A DNA stretch of 64,000 nucleotides from Halopseudomonas sabulinigri (GTDB taxonomy: Bacteria > Pseudomonadota > Gammaproteobacteria > Pseudomonadales > Pseudomonadaceae), in the NCBI RefSeq assembly GCF_900105255.1, contig NZ_LT629763.1:124001-188000 (forward strand), read 5' to 3'. Numbering within the stretch: position 1 is the first letter of the stretch; each line of letters opens with the position of its first letter. The notes below the pieces were generated by a model that saw only the letters and a program-made list of their open reading frames with translations, did not search any database and was not told where the DNA came from. Of the stretch, positions 49,034 to 58,608 are shown in pieces. A program made the translations under genes and the position numbers.

Positions 49034-50755
49034 TCAGACGCCCAGGGCGGCGGGCATGATAGCGGCGGACATAGTGCCCCAGCGGCGGCCTTTGACAAAG
49101 ATAGGCACGTAGAGGACGAAGACCACCATGGTAGTGCCCGGTAGCACGAAGGTGCCCAGGTTCAAATAGGTGCATGAGCCCATGACCCGCAGATCGGCCT
49201 CGCTGGTCACCGCAAAACGCTTGTAGTTACTGCGCGCCGCGTCGGTAGCGAAGTCACCGGTCGGAGGTTGGGAAGAGGCCGTGCGGCTGGTTGGCAGATA
49301 GCCCTTTTCGTTGACCGCAGCGGTGTACACGACGCCGTCCTTGCCGCCCTTGTCCCACTCATCCAGCAGCGGGCGTACGCGCTCGATAAAGGCGTTGGCC
49401 CAGCTCACCTCGTGCTTGGGTGGATTGGTGTTGGCGATAGGGGTGTAATGCTGATCGAACAGATCCACGCCGCTGTCTGCCAGTTGCTCAAGGCGGCTTT
49501 CCATCTCGCGGCGCCGCCCCATCAACAACTCAGTCACCGCTTCCAGGTGACCTTCACCCAGCCGGAAACCGGCGAGCGCGCGCAGGGCCAGGTTGGTGTT
49601 GTCGCGCAGGGAGTCGGCCTGGGTAAAGGTATCTTCCATGCGCTTGCTGATAGTCATGCTGAGATCGCGTATTTCGCCGCCATGCTGCAGGGTCTCGGCG
49701 TTGGTGGCCGTCAACTCTTCCAGGGCGCTGCTGACCATCAACAGGTCGTCGTTGGTACGCTGGAAATCCTCTACCAGCGTATCGAACTGATCAGCAGCGC
49801 TGCTGACAGCGGAGCCGGTGGATTCGGTTTGCTCCAGCATGCCGTGCGTCTGTTGCTCGGCACCGGCCATGGCCTCGGTCATCTGTTCCATCAGTTGACT
49901 GATCTGCTCGGCAGCGTTGCCTACCTTGAATGACAGGTTACGCACCTCATCGGCCACCACGGCAAAGCCGCGCCCCTGCTCGCCGGCGCGGGCCGCTTCA
50001 ATGGCTGCGTTCAGGGCCAGCATGTTGGTCTGTGCGGAGAAATCCTGGACCGTTTTGAGAATCTCACGCACTTTGCCCGATGTGGCGTCCAAGGCATTGA
50101 TATTGTTCTTAAATCCATCCATGGCAGCGTTGATCAACTTCATCTTGTCGCGGGCATTGCCGAGCTGCACCTTGGACTCGCGGGCCATGTCCAGATTGCG
50201 GGTATTGACCTCGGTCACCCCGGTGGCGCGTGAGGAGATATCCTGCAGCGCCTGGGTGGTCTGCTCGCTGGCGTGGAAGATGAGTTCGGACAGCTGCTGC
50301 TGTTTGCCGGCATCGCGCGCGGCTTGCTCGGACAGTAGTCGGCTGTTGGCGGATGCCAGGGCGGTACCCAAGCTGTTTTGTTGCAGCTCGAGCATGATGC
50401 TGCGCAGGCGGTTGTTCAGTTCGGCGAACTGGCGGCTGGCTTCTTCGCTGGTGGTCTGATCCAGCGCGCGCAAGTCAATCTGCTGGCTATTGGTTTTGCT
50501 CAGTTGGTTGCTCAGTGAGGTCCCGGTACCGGCAGTGCCCGGTACACTCCACCAGGTCAGCAGCAAGGTGGGCGCGACCATAGCGATAGCCACCCAGAAC
50601 AGCGTGCCCTCGGCGATCGATATCAAAGCAACAAAGAAAAACAGCTCGCAGGCCATTAACCCCAAACAGCGAACCAGCGGTGACAACGCCGGTGCGGAGG
50701 AGGGCTTGTTGTGTCGGTCCGCAGACAGGGGAGCGGCTGGGTACTGGTTTGGCAT
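49034..50755 (-). CDS. methyl-accepting chemotaxis protein with C-terminal sensor-like domain
   Basis: A 573-residue receptor. Two membrane segments near the N terminus (about 30-70) have almost no periplasmic loop between them, so there is no N-terminal ligand domain. The signalling region (about 95-440) has the invariant tip [16 protein letters not shown] with [20 protein letters not shown]. After it, residues about 455-573 form a separate globular domain: [50 protein letters not shown] and [13 protein letters not shown]. The same C-terminal module is known in other soluble or membrane receptors and would lie in the cytoplasm. Its ligand is unknown. Stands alone. Confidence 0.88.
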   Translation of the reverse strand: MPNQYPAAPLSADRHNKPSSAPALSPLVRCLGLMACELFFFVALISIAEGTLFWVAIAMVAPTLLLTWWSVPGTAGTGTSLSNQLSKTNSQQIDLRALDQTTSEEASRQFAELNNRLRSIMLELQQNSLGTALASANSRLLSEQAARDAGKQQQLSELIFHASEQTTQALQDISSRATGVTEVNTRNLDMARESKVQLGNARDKMKLINAAMDGFKNNINALDATSGKVREILKTVQDFSAQTNMLALNAAIEAARAGEQGRGFAVVADEVRNLSFKVGNAAEQISQLMEQMTEAMAGAEQQTHGMLEQTESTGSAVSSAADQFDTLVEDFQRTNDDLLMVSSALEELTATNAETLQHGGEIRDLSMTISKRMEDTFTQADSLRDNTNLALRALAGFRLGEGHLEAVTELLMGRRREMESRLEQLADSGVDLFDQHYTPIANTNPPKHEVSWANAFIERVRPLLDEWDKGGKDGVVYTAAVNEKGYLPTSRTASSQPPTGDFATDAARSNYKRFAVTSEADLRVMGSCTYLNLGTFVLPGTTMVVFVLYVPIFVKGRRWGTMSAAIMPAALGV

Positions 50756-50952
50756 GGTTGACTCGCTGCATCGTTATTTTTATTGGGCAGTGCTTGTAAT
50801 AACACACTGTCACAAAATGAGACTCTCGTCTCGTTCTAGACACAGTATCGGCAGCTGCTCAGCAAATCTATAGGTCATTTCTGCCATTTGCCCGGCTGAT
50901 TTGCAGTTTAATGTAAGCGACTGTAGTCGGGCTGGCCCTGCCGAGCGCTGGT

Positions 50953-52233
50953 TCAATGAGCCAGCGACGGCAGCCAGAGAGACAGGCTGGGGAAGAGTAC
51001 CAGCAGCAAGGTGGCAAACAGCAGGATGATAATGAAGGGCGGTGTGCCTTTTATTACATCGAAATACGGCCGCCGGAAAATCGCCATCGCAGTGAAGATA
51101 TCGCAGCCAAAGGGCGGTGTGGCCGAACCTATGGCGGCCTGCAGGGTGACGATCACGCCGACATGAATCGGATCCAGACCGGCAGCTTCAACCGCGGGCT
51201 TGAACAGCGGTGTCAGAATCAGGATGACCACAATAGGGTCGACAAACATGCAGCCGATGAAAAATGAGACAGCAATCAGGCCAAGAACCAGCGTTGGGCT
51301 ATCGCCAATGCTGGCAATAACCGGCTCCAGTATGGCTTGTGGAATGCCGGCAAAAGAGATGGTGTAGGTAAAAGCATTGCCGGCAGCCACCAGAATGAAC
51401 ACCACGGCGGTGATCAGACCGGTGGACAGGGCCACGTCCCAGATCTCTTTCAGTTTTACCGCGCGCAGGATGATGACCTCAAGAATCAGTGCGTAGAGTA
51501 CGGCGATGGCAGCGGCTTCGGTGGGGCTGAAAATTCCGCCATAGATGCCGCCCACCACCACCAGCGGGAAGCCCAGTGGCAGTAACGCCTTCTTCATTGC
51601 CTGCCAGCGCACCGCCCAGCCGACGCGCTCTTCGGGTTCGATACCCATACGGATGGAGCCAATCCAGCAGTACACCGAGAACAGCACCAGAATCAGCAGG
51701 CCAGGCAGGATGCCGGCGATGAACAGGTCGCCGATCGATGAGCCCGATACCACGCCGTAGATGATCATGCCGATGCTCGGCGGAATCAGCAGGGCAATGT
51801 CGCTGGCATTGATGATCAGCGCGATGCTGAAGGCGTCGGAGTAGCCCTTCTCAAGCAGCTTGGGCCGCATGGGACCGCCCATGGCGACGACGGTCGCCTG
51901 CGTTGAACCCGACACCGCGCCGAACAGCGTGCAGCTGGCTGCCGTGGTAATCGGCAGGCCGCCGCGTAAATGGCCGACAAAGCTCTGTACCAAGTCAAGC
52001 AGCCGCTGGGAGGTGTGGCCGCGGGTCATCAGGTCTGCGGCAAATATGAACAGGGGCACCGCGGCCAGTGCCCAGGATTGCACGCCACTGATCATCTGCC
52101 CCATCAAGAGTCCAACATTGCCCATGTCGATAACCAGAAACAGCAGCATCAAGCTGGCGACCAGCAACGGCACCATCATCGGGAAGCCCAGCATCAACAG
52201 CACTATCATGGTTATGAACGTCAGAGTCAGCAT
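50953..52233 (-). CDS. dctM: TRAP transporter large permease, DctM
   Basis: A 426-residue inner-membrane protein with about 12 membrane segments. It has the DctM blocks LLMGQMISGVQSWALAAVPLFIFAADLMTRG, FGAVSGSTQATVVAMGGPM, and GCMFVDPIVVILILTPLF, plus GSATPPFGCDIFTAMAIF near the C terminus. It carries substrate with sodium ions after capture by the DctP protein. It follows dctQ by 21 bases on the minus strand. Substrate is not evident from the sequence. Confidence 0.94.
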   Translation of the reverse strand: MLTLTFITMIVLLMLGFPMMVPLLVASLMLLFLVIDMGNVGLLMGQMISGVQSWALAAVPLFIFAADLMTRGHTSQRLLDLVQSFVGHLRGGLPITTAASCTLFGAVSGSTQATVVAMGGPMRPKLLEKGYSDAFSIALIINASDIALLIPPSIGMIIYGVVSGSSIGDLFIAGILPGLLILVLFSVYCWIGSIRMGIEPEERVGWAVRWQAMKKALLPLGFPLVVVGGIYGGIFSPTEAAAIAVLYALILEVIILRAVKLKEIWDVALSTGLITAVVFILVAAGNAFTYTISFAGIPQAILEPVIASIGDSPTLVLGLIAVSFFIGCMFVDPIVVILILTPLFKPAVEAAGLDPIHVGVIVTLQAAIGSATPPFGCDIFTAMAIFRRPYFDVIKGTPPFIIILLFATLLLVLFPSLSLWLPSLAH

Positions 52234-52254
52234 GCGGGGTCCAATAGCTAGCGG

Positions 52255-52848
52255 TTAGACGGCGCCATCGTCGGGAATGGCGTCGTACTCTTCTTTCTCG
52301 GTGAAGGAGCGATAGATGTCGCGGGAGATCAAATTGCGGATGGCGGTGAGCCAGTATTGAATGCCCGCCAGAGCAAACCCGATTGGTGCTGCCAGGTAGG
52401 GAATCCACAACGGGATTTGCAAGGCAGAGGAGGTGCGCCCGCGATCCTGAATAGCGCTGACGTATTCCCAGGCGTACCAGGCGAAGTAGAACATCAAGGC
52501 GCCGGTCAACAGGCTGATGCATACCAGCAGCGCCTTGCGTGGCCAGCCGCTGAGCTGATCGTAGAAGGCCGACATGCAGATGTGGCGGGCCCGCCGCACG
52601 CCGTAACCCAGGCCGGCAAAGGTCATCACAATCAGGCTTATTTGAGTGAGTTCGACCTGCCCGGTGAGACCGTTACCCAGCAGCTGCCTGCCCAGTACAT
52701 GCACTATCAGCAAACCGGCGAGAAACAGCACGCTGAGCCCGAGAATGGTTTTTTCGATGTGTTCCGACGTGCGATCCAGTGCGCCCAGCGCTTTGCTGAG
52801 CAATGCCTTTGGAGAGTGGCTGGCCGACGTGTCGCCAGGCTCGGGCAT
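52255..52848 (-). CDS. dctQ: TRAP transporter small permease, DctQ
   Basis: A 197-residue protein with four membrane segments (about 35-55, 70-90, 107-125, 150-170), the normal DctQ topology. TQISLIVMTFAGLGYGVRRARHICMSAFYDQL is the family core. It couples to DctM in the TRAP complex. An AGGA ribosome site precedes the ATG. It is divergent from dctP, and the 233-base gap between them presumably carries both promoters; a TTAGCTAA-centred inverted repeat (53042-53057) lies just before the dctP ribosome site. Confidence 0.9.
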   Translation of the reverse strand: MPEPGDTSASHSPKALLSKALGALDRTSEHIEKTILGLSVLFLAGLLIVHVLGRQLLGNGLTGQVELTQISLIVMTFAGLGYGVRRARHICMSAFYDQLSGWPRKALLVCISLLTGALMFYFAWYAWEYVSAIQDRGRTSSALQIPLWIPYLAAPIGFALAGIQYWLTAIRNLISRDIYRSFTEKEEYDAIPDDGAV

Positions 52849-53081
52849 TGAGCTGTCCTCTGCTTGGCCTGTTGGGTCAGGCTCTGACCGGGTGCGTGAA
52901 AATACGGCCCGATTTGAATTCGTGTGCTGAAATCGACGTGCCGGTCAGCTTGTGATGGCGTTATCGATTTACGATCTGTTTTTGAACATACCCTATCCCA
53001 AGCGGTTTTGCACGGGTGGACATCCGCTGGTCGTATGTTAGGGTTATTTAGCTAACCAGAACAGTTGATAAGGAGTGTTCC

Positions 53082-54245
53082 ATGAATTGGCGTAATGGAT
53101 GTATTGGTGCAGCGGCAGTCCTGCTGGCGGCCTGCGGATCGGATGAAGAGCCTACGGCTGAAACTGCGGCGCCCGAAGCGGAAGCGGAGCAAACCACTGC
53201 CGCTGCCGAACCTGAGACCTGGGGCTTTGCGCTGGAAGAGATCGAGGGCAGCGTCCAGTACGAATACGGCGCCAAGTTCGCCGAGCTGGTCAAGGAAAAG
53301 ACCGATGGCGAGGTGGAGGTGAAGCTTTATACCTACGGCCAGCTGGGTGGTCTGACAGATATCTATGATCAGGTTCAGTCAGGCGCCGTACAGTTTGCCT
53401 TTGGCTCCGGCTTTCTGGGCGGGACCGTTCCCGAGTCGCAACTGTTCAGCCTTAACTTTGTGCTGACCGACAACGAAAAAACCAACGCCGAGATCCTCAA
53501 CGCGCCTGAGTTCCGCAAGAACGAAGATCTGGTCGCGTCTTTCCGCGAACGTGATCTACAGCCCCTGGCCATCGTGCCCGAAGGCTGGCAGGTATGGAGC
53601 GCGAATAAGGAAGTGCGGTCTCCCGAGGATTTCGACGGCATGGCCATCCGCACCATGGATAACCGCCTGCTGCGCGAAACCTACAGCGCTTATGGCGCCG
53701 ATCCGACCACCATGGAGTACGGCGAGTTGTTCAGTGGCATGCAGCTTGGCCAGCTGGACGGCAACATCCAGCCGGTCTTTGCGCATCAGGAGATGGATTT
53801 TTACAAGGTCCAGGACTACCTGATCTTTGCCAACCAGGCTGAATTCATCGCCACCTTTATGGCCAACAGCCCTTGGTATGACGGCTTGAGCCAGGAGCGC
53901 AAGGACGTGATTGAAGAGGCGGTCACCGAGCTGGTGCCTTACATTCACGACGTGCAGACCCGCCTGAACACCGAGCGTCTGGATATCATCACTGAGAACA
54001 GCGATATCGAGCTGGTTTACTTGACGCCAGAGCAGCGTGAGGTGTTCCGCGAGCGCAGCCTGCCGGTACGTGAAGTGTTTTCCGAGATGGTGGGTGAGCG
54101 TGGTACGCGCCTGATGAATGCCCTGCTGGAGCAGGTCGAGAAGGCGGATGTAGACAAGTCGGCAGCTGCTGCCGAACCCGCTGCGGCCGAACCAGCCGAT
54201 GAGCAATCAGAAGCAGAAGAGCCTGCAATGGATGAGGCTGCCTGA
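53082..54245 (+). CDS. dctP: TRAP transporter substrate-binding protein DctP, lipoprotein-type
   Basis: A 387-residue DctP-family binding protein. It has a short lipoprotein signal (VLLAACGSDEEP; Cys18 as the lipidation site), then an acidic Glu/Ala-rich linker (about 20-46), the binding domain (about 47-355, with YGQLGGLTDIYDQVQSGAVQFAFG and FDGMAIRTMDNRLLRE), and another acidic Ala/Glu tail (about 360-387). Most DctP proteins are free in the periplasm without such tails. GGAG lies 6 bases before the ATG. A conserved Arg that binds carboxylate may be in the AIRTMDN segment. The ligand is probably a carboxylate. Confidence 0.92.
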   Translation: MNWRNGCIGAAAVLLAACGSDEEPTAETAAPEAEAEQTTAAAEPETWGFALEEIEGSVQYEYGAKFAELVKEKTDGEVEVKLYTYGQLGGLTDIYDQVQSGAVQFAFGSGFLGGTVPESQLFSLNFVLTDNEKTNAEILNAPEFRKNEDLVASFRERDLQPLAIVPEGWQVWSANKEVRSPEDFDGMAIRTMDNRLLRETYSAYGADPTTMEYGELFSGMQLGQLDGNIQPVFAHQEMDFYKVQDYLIFANQAEFIATFMANSPWYDGLSQERKDVIEEAVTELVPYIHDVQTRLNTERLDIITENSDIELVYLTPEQREVFRERSLPVREVFSEMVGERGTRLMNALLEQVEKADVDKSAAAAEPAAAEPADEQSEAEEPAMDEAA

Positions 54246-54272
54246 TACGCAGTGAGCCATTTGCAGTAGTGC

Positions 54273-54299
54273 TTACCTCGAGTCGCGTATTCGAGGTAA
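54273..54299 (+). repeat. inverted repeat after dctP
   Basis: TTACCTCGA and TCGAGGTAA form a perfect 9-bp stem with a 9-base loop, 27 bases after the dctP stop and 7 bases before the terminator. It may be a second, non-terminating 3' hairpin or an operator for the following gene. Confidence 0.5.
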
Positions 54300-54305
54300 T
54301 TGCAG

Positions 54306-54341
54306 AAAACCCGGATTGGCGTGAGCTGATCCGGGTTTTTT
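54306..54341 (+). terminator. Rho-independent terminator after dctP
   Basis: AAAACCCGGAT and ATCCGGGTTTTT form an 11-bp stem with a 12-base loop, followed directly by a run of T residues. It ends the dctP transcript 48 bases before the dehydrogenase start, so that gene needs its own promoter, or depends on read-through. Confidence 0.9.
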
Positions 54342-54388
54342 GTGGTCGCACGTTAGGTAGTCGTTACTCACTTCCAATGGAGAACACC

Positions 54389-55768
54389 ATGAGCAAGACA
54401 GTCAGCACCATTGACCCGAGCACAGGTGAACAGATTACCGAATACCGCTTGCTGAGCGACGAGGCGGCCAGCGCTGCAATCGATCGCGCTGACGCCGCCT
54501 TTCAGAGCTGGCGAATGGAGAGCCTGGCCAACCGTGGCAAGGTACTGAATAAAATGGCCGACCTGATCGAGCAGCACAGCGATGAGCTGGCGCAGCTGAT
54601 GACCCGCGAAATGGGCAAGCCGATTGCCCAGGGCGGCCAGGAGTGTCAGCTGTGCGCAGCTATCTGCCGGTATTCTGCCGAGCAGGGGCCCGAGCAGTTG
54701 AAGGATGAAACCCGGCCGCTACAGGGTGGCCGAGCGCTGATTACCTACCAGCCAATCGGCGTGATTCTGGGCATTCAGCCGTGGAACTTCCCGCTGTACC
54801 AGGTCATCCGTTACAGCGCCTGCAATATCATGGCGGGCAACACTACTGTGCTGAAACACGCGAGCAATGTGTTCGGTATGGCGCAGAAGATCGAGCAGCT
54901 GTATCTCGAGGCGGGCTTGCCGGAGGGTGTCTTCCAGTCGCTGTTGCTCGACGGCGCCGGTGCCAGCAAATTGGTGGAGCATCCCAAGGTGCGCGGCGTT
55001 ACCTTTACCGGCAGCGACAATACCGGCAAGAAGATCGCCGAGGCAGCCGGTAAGGTGGTTAAGAAAACAGTGCTGGAGTTGGGCAGCAACGATGCCTACG
55101 TGGTGCTGTCCGATGCCGATATTGAATTGGCGGTGAAAACCTGCGTGCAGGGGCGTGTGGTCAATAACGGCGAAACCTGTGTGTCTGCCAAGCGCTTTGT
55201 GATCGCGGCGGATGTATACGATGAGTTTCGCGATGAGTTTGTCGCGCAGATGGCCGCCATCAAGACCGGTGACCCGCGCCAGAAGGGCACCCAGTTGGGC
55301 CCCATCGCCCGCAAGGACCTGCGCGAGACCCTGCACGAACAAGTTCAGGAGTCGGTACGCCAGGGCGCTAAAGTCAGTGTGGGCGGGCAGATTCCCGAGG
55401 GCGCCGGCTTCTTCTACCCCGCTACGGTACTGGAAGACGTCAAACCCGGTATGCCGGCTTACGACGGCGAGTTGTTCGGGCCGGTTGCGGCGCTGATCAA
55501 GGCTGCCGACGATGAAGATGCCATGCGTATCGCCAACGACTCGCGTTATGGTCTGGGTGGCGGTATTTTCTCGCGTAACGAAGATCGCGCCATTGAGCTT
55601 GCGCGACTGCATTTTGATACCGGCATGGTCAACATCAACGGCTACAACCTGGCGCAGCCGCACTTGCCCTTTGGCGGCGTGAAGGACAGCGGCTATGGCC
55701 GCGAGCACGGTGGATTTGGCATTCGCGAGTTCGTCAACATCAAGGCGGTGATGATCAGTCACCAGTAA
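54389..55768 (+). CDS. NAD(P)-dependent succinate-semialdehyde dehydrogenase (Sad/YneI type)
   Basis: A 459-residue aldehyde dehydrogenase. It has IGVILGIQPWNFPLYQVIR, the cofactor segment GVTFTGSDNTGKKIAEAAG, glutamate in VLELGSNDAYV, the catalytic Cys in VVNNGETCVSAKRF, and PFGGVKDSGYGREHGGFGI at the end. Length and sequence style match the E. coli Sad (YneI) group rather than the longer GabD. It would oxidise succinate semialdehyde to succinate, linking GABA or 4-hydroxybutyrate breakdown to the TCA cycle. Start at 54389 has GGAG; an upstream 40-residue open frame spans the terminator. It follows a TRAP binding protein, but the terminator between argues against one operon. Confidence 0.88.
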   Translation: MSKTVSTIDPSTGEQITEYRLLSDEAASAAIDRADAAFQSWRMESLANRGKVLNKMADLIEQHSDELAQLMTREMGKPIAQGGQECQLCAAICRYSAEQGPEQLKDETRPLQGGRALITYQPIGVILGIQPWNFPLYQVIRYSACNIMAGNTTVLKHASNVFGMAQKIEQLYLEAGLPEGVFQSLLLDGAGASKLVEHPKVRGVTFTGSDNTGKKIAEAAGKVVKKTVLELGSNDAYVVLSDADIELAVKTCVQGRVVNNGETCVSAKRFVIAADVYDEFRDEFVAQMAAIKTGDPRQKGTQLGPIARKDLRETLHEQVQESVRQGAKVSVGGQIPEGAGFFYPATVLEDVKPGMPAYDGELFGPVAALIKAADDEDAMRIANDSRYGLGGGIFSRNEDRAIELARLHFDTGMVNINGYNLAQPHLPFGGVKDSGYGREHGGFGIREFVNIKAVMISHQ

Positions 55769-55875
55769 GGCGGTCGCCGCACTGTCTGCACCTCTGCGCG
55801 CAGTGCGGCGCTCTTTCATGATGGCCAGCGAGCCAGTAGCATAGCGCCCATTCCCCAAGTTGATCGGAACACCCC

Positions 55876-56967
55876 ATGAGCCAAGTTGATCGCGCTGCTG
55901 TCGAGCAGGCCATAGCCCAGTACCAGGACCCCTATCTGAAAACCGATCTGATCAGCAGCGGCTGTCTGCGGCGTCTGGATATAGAAGAAGGGGTGGTCAA
56001 TGCCGAATTGGTACTGGGGTATGCTGCGGGCTCCATCGTCGGCGGCATTGCGCAGATGATCCAGACCGCTGTCGAGAACCTCGACGGCGTCACCGCCGCC
56101 CATATAAAGGTAGGCTTTGAGGTCGCTGCGGGCGAGCTGCAAGGCAAGGTGCCGGCGCTTGCCAACGTCAAGAACGTGATTGCCGTGGCCTCGGGTAAGG
56201 GGGGCGTGGGCAAATCTACTACGGCTGCCAACCTGGCGCTGGCGTTGTCGCGTGAGGGCGGCAAGGTTGGAGTACTGGATGCCGATATCTACGGCCCCAG
56301 CATGGGCTTGATGCTGGGCCTACCGGAAGGTACCCGGCCCGAGGTGCGCGACAACAAATGGTTCATCCCGCCGCGCGCACACGGCTTGCAGGTGATGTCG
56401 ATGGCTTTTCTGGTCGACGACACCACGCCGGTGGTCTGGCGCGGGCCCATGGTGTCGGGTGCGCTGATGCAGCTGCTGACCCAATCGGCCTGGGATGAGC
56501 TCGACTACCTGGTGGTCGACATGCCGCCGGGCACCGGTGATATTCAACTCACCCTTGCGCAAAAGGTGCCGGTAACCGGCGCGGTGATCGTGACGACGCC
56601 GCAGGATCTGGCGTTACTGGATGCCAAGAAGGGCATCGGCATGTTCGAGAAGGTGAATATTCCGGTGCTGGGTGTGGTCGAGAATATGGCTATTCACATC
56701 TGTTCCAACTGTGGTCACGCCGAGCATCTGTTTGGCGAAGGCGGCGGCGAACGCCTGGCCGATGAGTACGGGGTAGACCTGTTGGCCTCGATGCCGCTGT
56801 CGATGATGATTCGTGAGCAGGCAGATGGCGGCAAGCCCACTGTCATCGCCGAACCGGAATGCCAGATCAGCATGATCTACCAGGATATGGCGCGACATGT
56901 CGGCGCGCGCATCAGCCAGCAGGCGGCTGGCCAGGGGATGCCGGAGATCAGCATCAGTGATGACTGA
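55876..56967 (+). CDS. apbC: iron-sulfur cluster carrier protein ApbC/Mrp
   Basis: A 363-residue P-loop ATPase. An N-terminal MIP18-type domain (about 1-85) is followed by the nucleotide site ASGKGGVGKSTTAANLA (about 107-120), DADIYGPSMGLML, and YLVVDMPPGTGDIQL. Paired cysteines in HICSNCGHAEHLF (about 277-280) bind the cluster in ApbC/Nbp35 proteins. It delivers 4Fe-4S clusters, useful for aconitase and Anr. In P. aeruginosa the same gene also precedes dcd, as here, 70 bases apart. Confidence 0.94.
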   Translation: MSQVDRAAVEQAIAQYQDPYLKTDLISSGCLRRLDIEEGVVNAELVLGYAAGSIVGGIAQMIQTAVENLDGVTAAHIKVGFEVAAGELQGKVPALANVKNVIAVASGKGGVGKSTTAANLALALSREGGKVGVLDADIYGPSMGLMLGLPEGTRPEVRDNKWFIPPRAHGLQVMSMAFLVDDTTPVVWRGPMVSGALMQLLTQSAWDELDYLVVDMPPGTGDIQLTLAQKVPVTGAVIVTTPQDLALLDAKKGIGMFEKVNIPVLGVVENMAIHICSNCGHAEHLFGEGGGERLADEYGVDLLASMPLSMMIREQADGGKPTVIAEPECQISMIYQDMARHVGARISQQAAGQGMPEISISDD

Positions 56968-57037
56968 CCGTGGTCTTTTGTCCGCTCCCATAACCCGGTA
57001 ACATGCAGGCTCTTTTTCGACCAGTTCAGGACACACC

Positions 57038-57604
57038 ATGAGCATCAAAGCCGACCGTTGGATCCGCAGAATGTCCCAGGAGCACGGGATGATCGAGCCC
57101 TTTGTGGAGCGCCAGGTGCGCGGCGCGGAAGGCGATCGGGTGATCTCTTATGGGGTGTCCAGCTACGGCTACGATGTACGCTGTGCCGATGAGTTCAAGG
57201 TATTCACCAATATTCACTCGGCCACTGTCGACCCCAAGCACTTTGATGAAAAGAGCTTCGTTGATGTGAAGGGTGATGTTTGTATCATTCCGCCAAACTC
57301 CTTCGCGCTGGCACGCACGGTTGAGTACTTCCGCATTCCGCGCGACGTACTGACCATTTGCCTGGGCAAGAGCACCTACGCGCGTTGCGGCATTATCGTC
57401 AACGTCACGCCGCTGGAGCCTGAGTGGGAAGGGCACGTGACCCTCGAGTTCTCGAACACCACCACGCTGCCGGCCAAGATTTACGCCAACGAAGGTGTGG
57501 CGCAGATGCTGTTCTTCGAGTCTGACGAATCCTGTGAAGTGTCTTACCGTGACCGTGGCGGCAAGTACCAGGGCCAGCGCGGTGTGACCCTGCCACGCGC
57601 CTGA
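57038..57604 (+). CDS. dcd: dCTP deaminase
   Basis: A 188-residue enzyme deaminating dCTP to dUTP for thymidylate synthesis. It starts [22 protein letters not shown] and has [50 protein letters not shown] (read in part: [12 protein letters not shown]) with catalytic Glu, and the C-terminal [19 protein letters not shown]. Length 188 equals the E. coli-type enzyme of about 190 residues. An AGGAC site precedes it. Followed by a clear terminator. Confidence 0.96.
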   Translation: MSIKADRWIRRMSQEHGMIEPFVERQVRGAEGDRVISYGVSSYGYDVRCADEFKVFTNIHSATVDPKHFDEKSFVDVKGDVCIIPPNSFALARTVEYFRIPRDVLTICLGKSTYARCGIIVNVTPLEPEWEGHVTLEFSNTTTLPAKIYANEGVAQMLFFESDESCEVSYRDRGGKYQGQRGVTLPRA

Positions 57605-57618
57605 GGCAAGTGGATGGC

Positions 57619-57648
57619 AAAACCGGCGCTTTAGCGCCGGTTTTTTTT
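57619..57648 (+). terminator. Rho-independent terminator after dcd
   Basis: AAAACCGGCGCT and AGCGCCGGTTTT form a 12-bp stem around a 2-base TT, followed by eight T residues in total. It lies 15 bases after the dcd stop and works on the plus strand, possibly also on the minus strand because of the flanking A-run. Confidence 0.95.
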
Positions 57649-57682
57649 GCTTGAATCACAGCTAACGCAGCATTGCAGACGT

Positions 57683-57733
57683 AAAAAAACCGGTCTGCGA
57701 ACCTTGCCGTGGAACAAGGCGTGCGAGACCGGT
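57683..57733 (-). terminator. Rho-independent terminator after the porin gene
   Basis: On the minus strand, ACCGGTCT with partly paired flanking bases (GCACGCCTTG against CAAGGTTCGC) folds into a long stem, ending in a run of seven T residues (57689-57683). It is 60 bases past the porin stop. A separate hairpin TGACATCCC-N10-GGGATGTCA (57756-57783) stands between the stop and this terminator. Together with the dcd terminator these fill the 189-base convergent gap. Confidence 0.85.
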
Positions 57734-57793
57734 GTAATGCTACTGCTTCAGCTGATGACATCCCTGGATGAGTGGGGATGTCAGATAGTGCTC

Positions 57794-58510
57794 TTACAGA
57801 GACTTGGACACGGAGAAAGTGAAGTTCGCGTCGCAAGAGTCGCTGTCTGAATAGGCGCAGTCGTCACCTAGGTCGGTATCGCTATACATCAGCGCCATGT
57901 CGAGGCCCAGGACGGTTTTGCCGATGCTGACAGCCCAGTCGCCGTACTCTTCGTCACCGTCAACACCGTTCAGCGGGTCTTTGGTATCGGTCAGACCGTA
58001 GTGCAGGCCCAGACCCATGTCCCATGGCAGGTCAAAGCCGTAGTCGATGTAGGTATACAGGGCGCTGGACGGGTCATAGGCGTACTTGGCGCCTAGAGTG
58101 AAGCCATACAGGCTCAGGCTGGCCAGCGCTTCTTCGACGTCGATGGAGCTGTTTTTCGGATAAGTGTAAGTGGCCCAGGACAGGTCGTAGGTGATGTCAT
58201 CGGTGATGGCGCCGCCGTAGCCTGCGTAGTAGTCGATTTCTACGCTGGCGCCACCGAAGTCGTCGGCATCTACGTTGGATGCCCAGGCGCCGATGTACAG
58301 GCCGCTTTCATGGGCGAAGTCCAGGCTGCCTTGAATTGCGCCTGCACCGTCAGTCTGAGACTGGCCGCGCCAGATGTAGTCGGTGGCGAGAGTTACAGTC
58401 ATGCTCGCGTCGATTTCCCCAATCGCTGTGTCAAATGCTTCAGCGTGTGCCATGTTGGCAAAGGACAGTGTGCTGGCGGTAGCAACGGCAACTGCAAGTT
58501 TCTTCATCAT
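57794..58510 (-). CDS. TorF family putative porin
   Basis: A 238-residue outer-membrane protein with a signal peptide (MMKKLAVAVATASTLSFANMAHAEAF, in two parts: MKKLAVAVATAS, NMAHAEA). The mature part has the Gcw_chp/TorF start (TLATDYIWRGQSQTDGAGAIQGSLDF, in parts DYIWRGQSQTDG) and repeated aromatic beta-strand pairs, such as GLYIGAWASNVD and VEIDYYAGYGG, ending in FTFSVSKSL with a C-terminal aromatic pattern. Such proteins form small beta-barrels; substrate unknown. Two ATGs are adjacent (58510, 58507); GGGGAA is about 9 bases before. The coding region is less GC-rich in its leader, and has its own terminator. Confidence 0.88.
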   Translation of the reverse strand: MMKKLAVAVATASTLSFANMAHAEAFDTAIGEIDASMTVTLATDYIWRGQSQTDGAGAIQGSLDFAHESGLYIGAWASNVDADDFGGASVEIDYYAGYGGAITDDITYDLSWATYTYPKNSSIDVEEALASLSLYGFTLGAKYAYDPSSALYTYIDYGFDLPWDMGLGLHYGLTDTKDPLNGVDGDEEYGDWAVSIGKTVLGLDMALMYSDTDLGDDCAYSDSDSCDANFTFSVSKSL

Positions 58511-58608
58511 CGCGTGTTTCCCCAAAATGTTTTGATTAAATGCGTTGGCATTGCTCTCATAGCATTTTGCTTGCCAGGTTTTAAAAACCTTTTACTTTCA
58601 TTTGCTTA

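Noticed and set aside
54269-54388. 40-residue N-terminal extension of the semialdehyde dehydrogenase
   Set aside because: It would translate through a perfect Rho-independent terminator and an inverted repeat.
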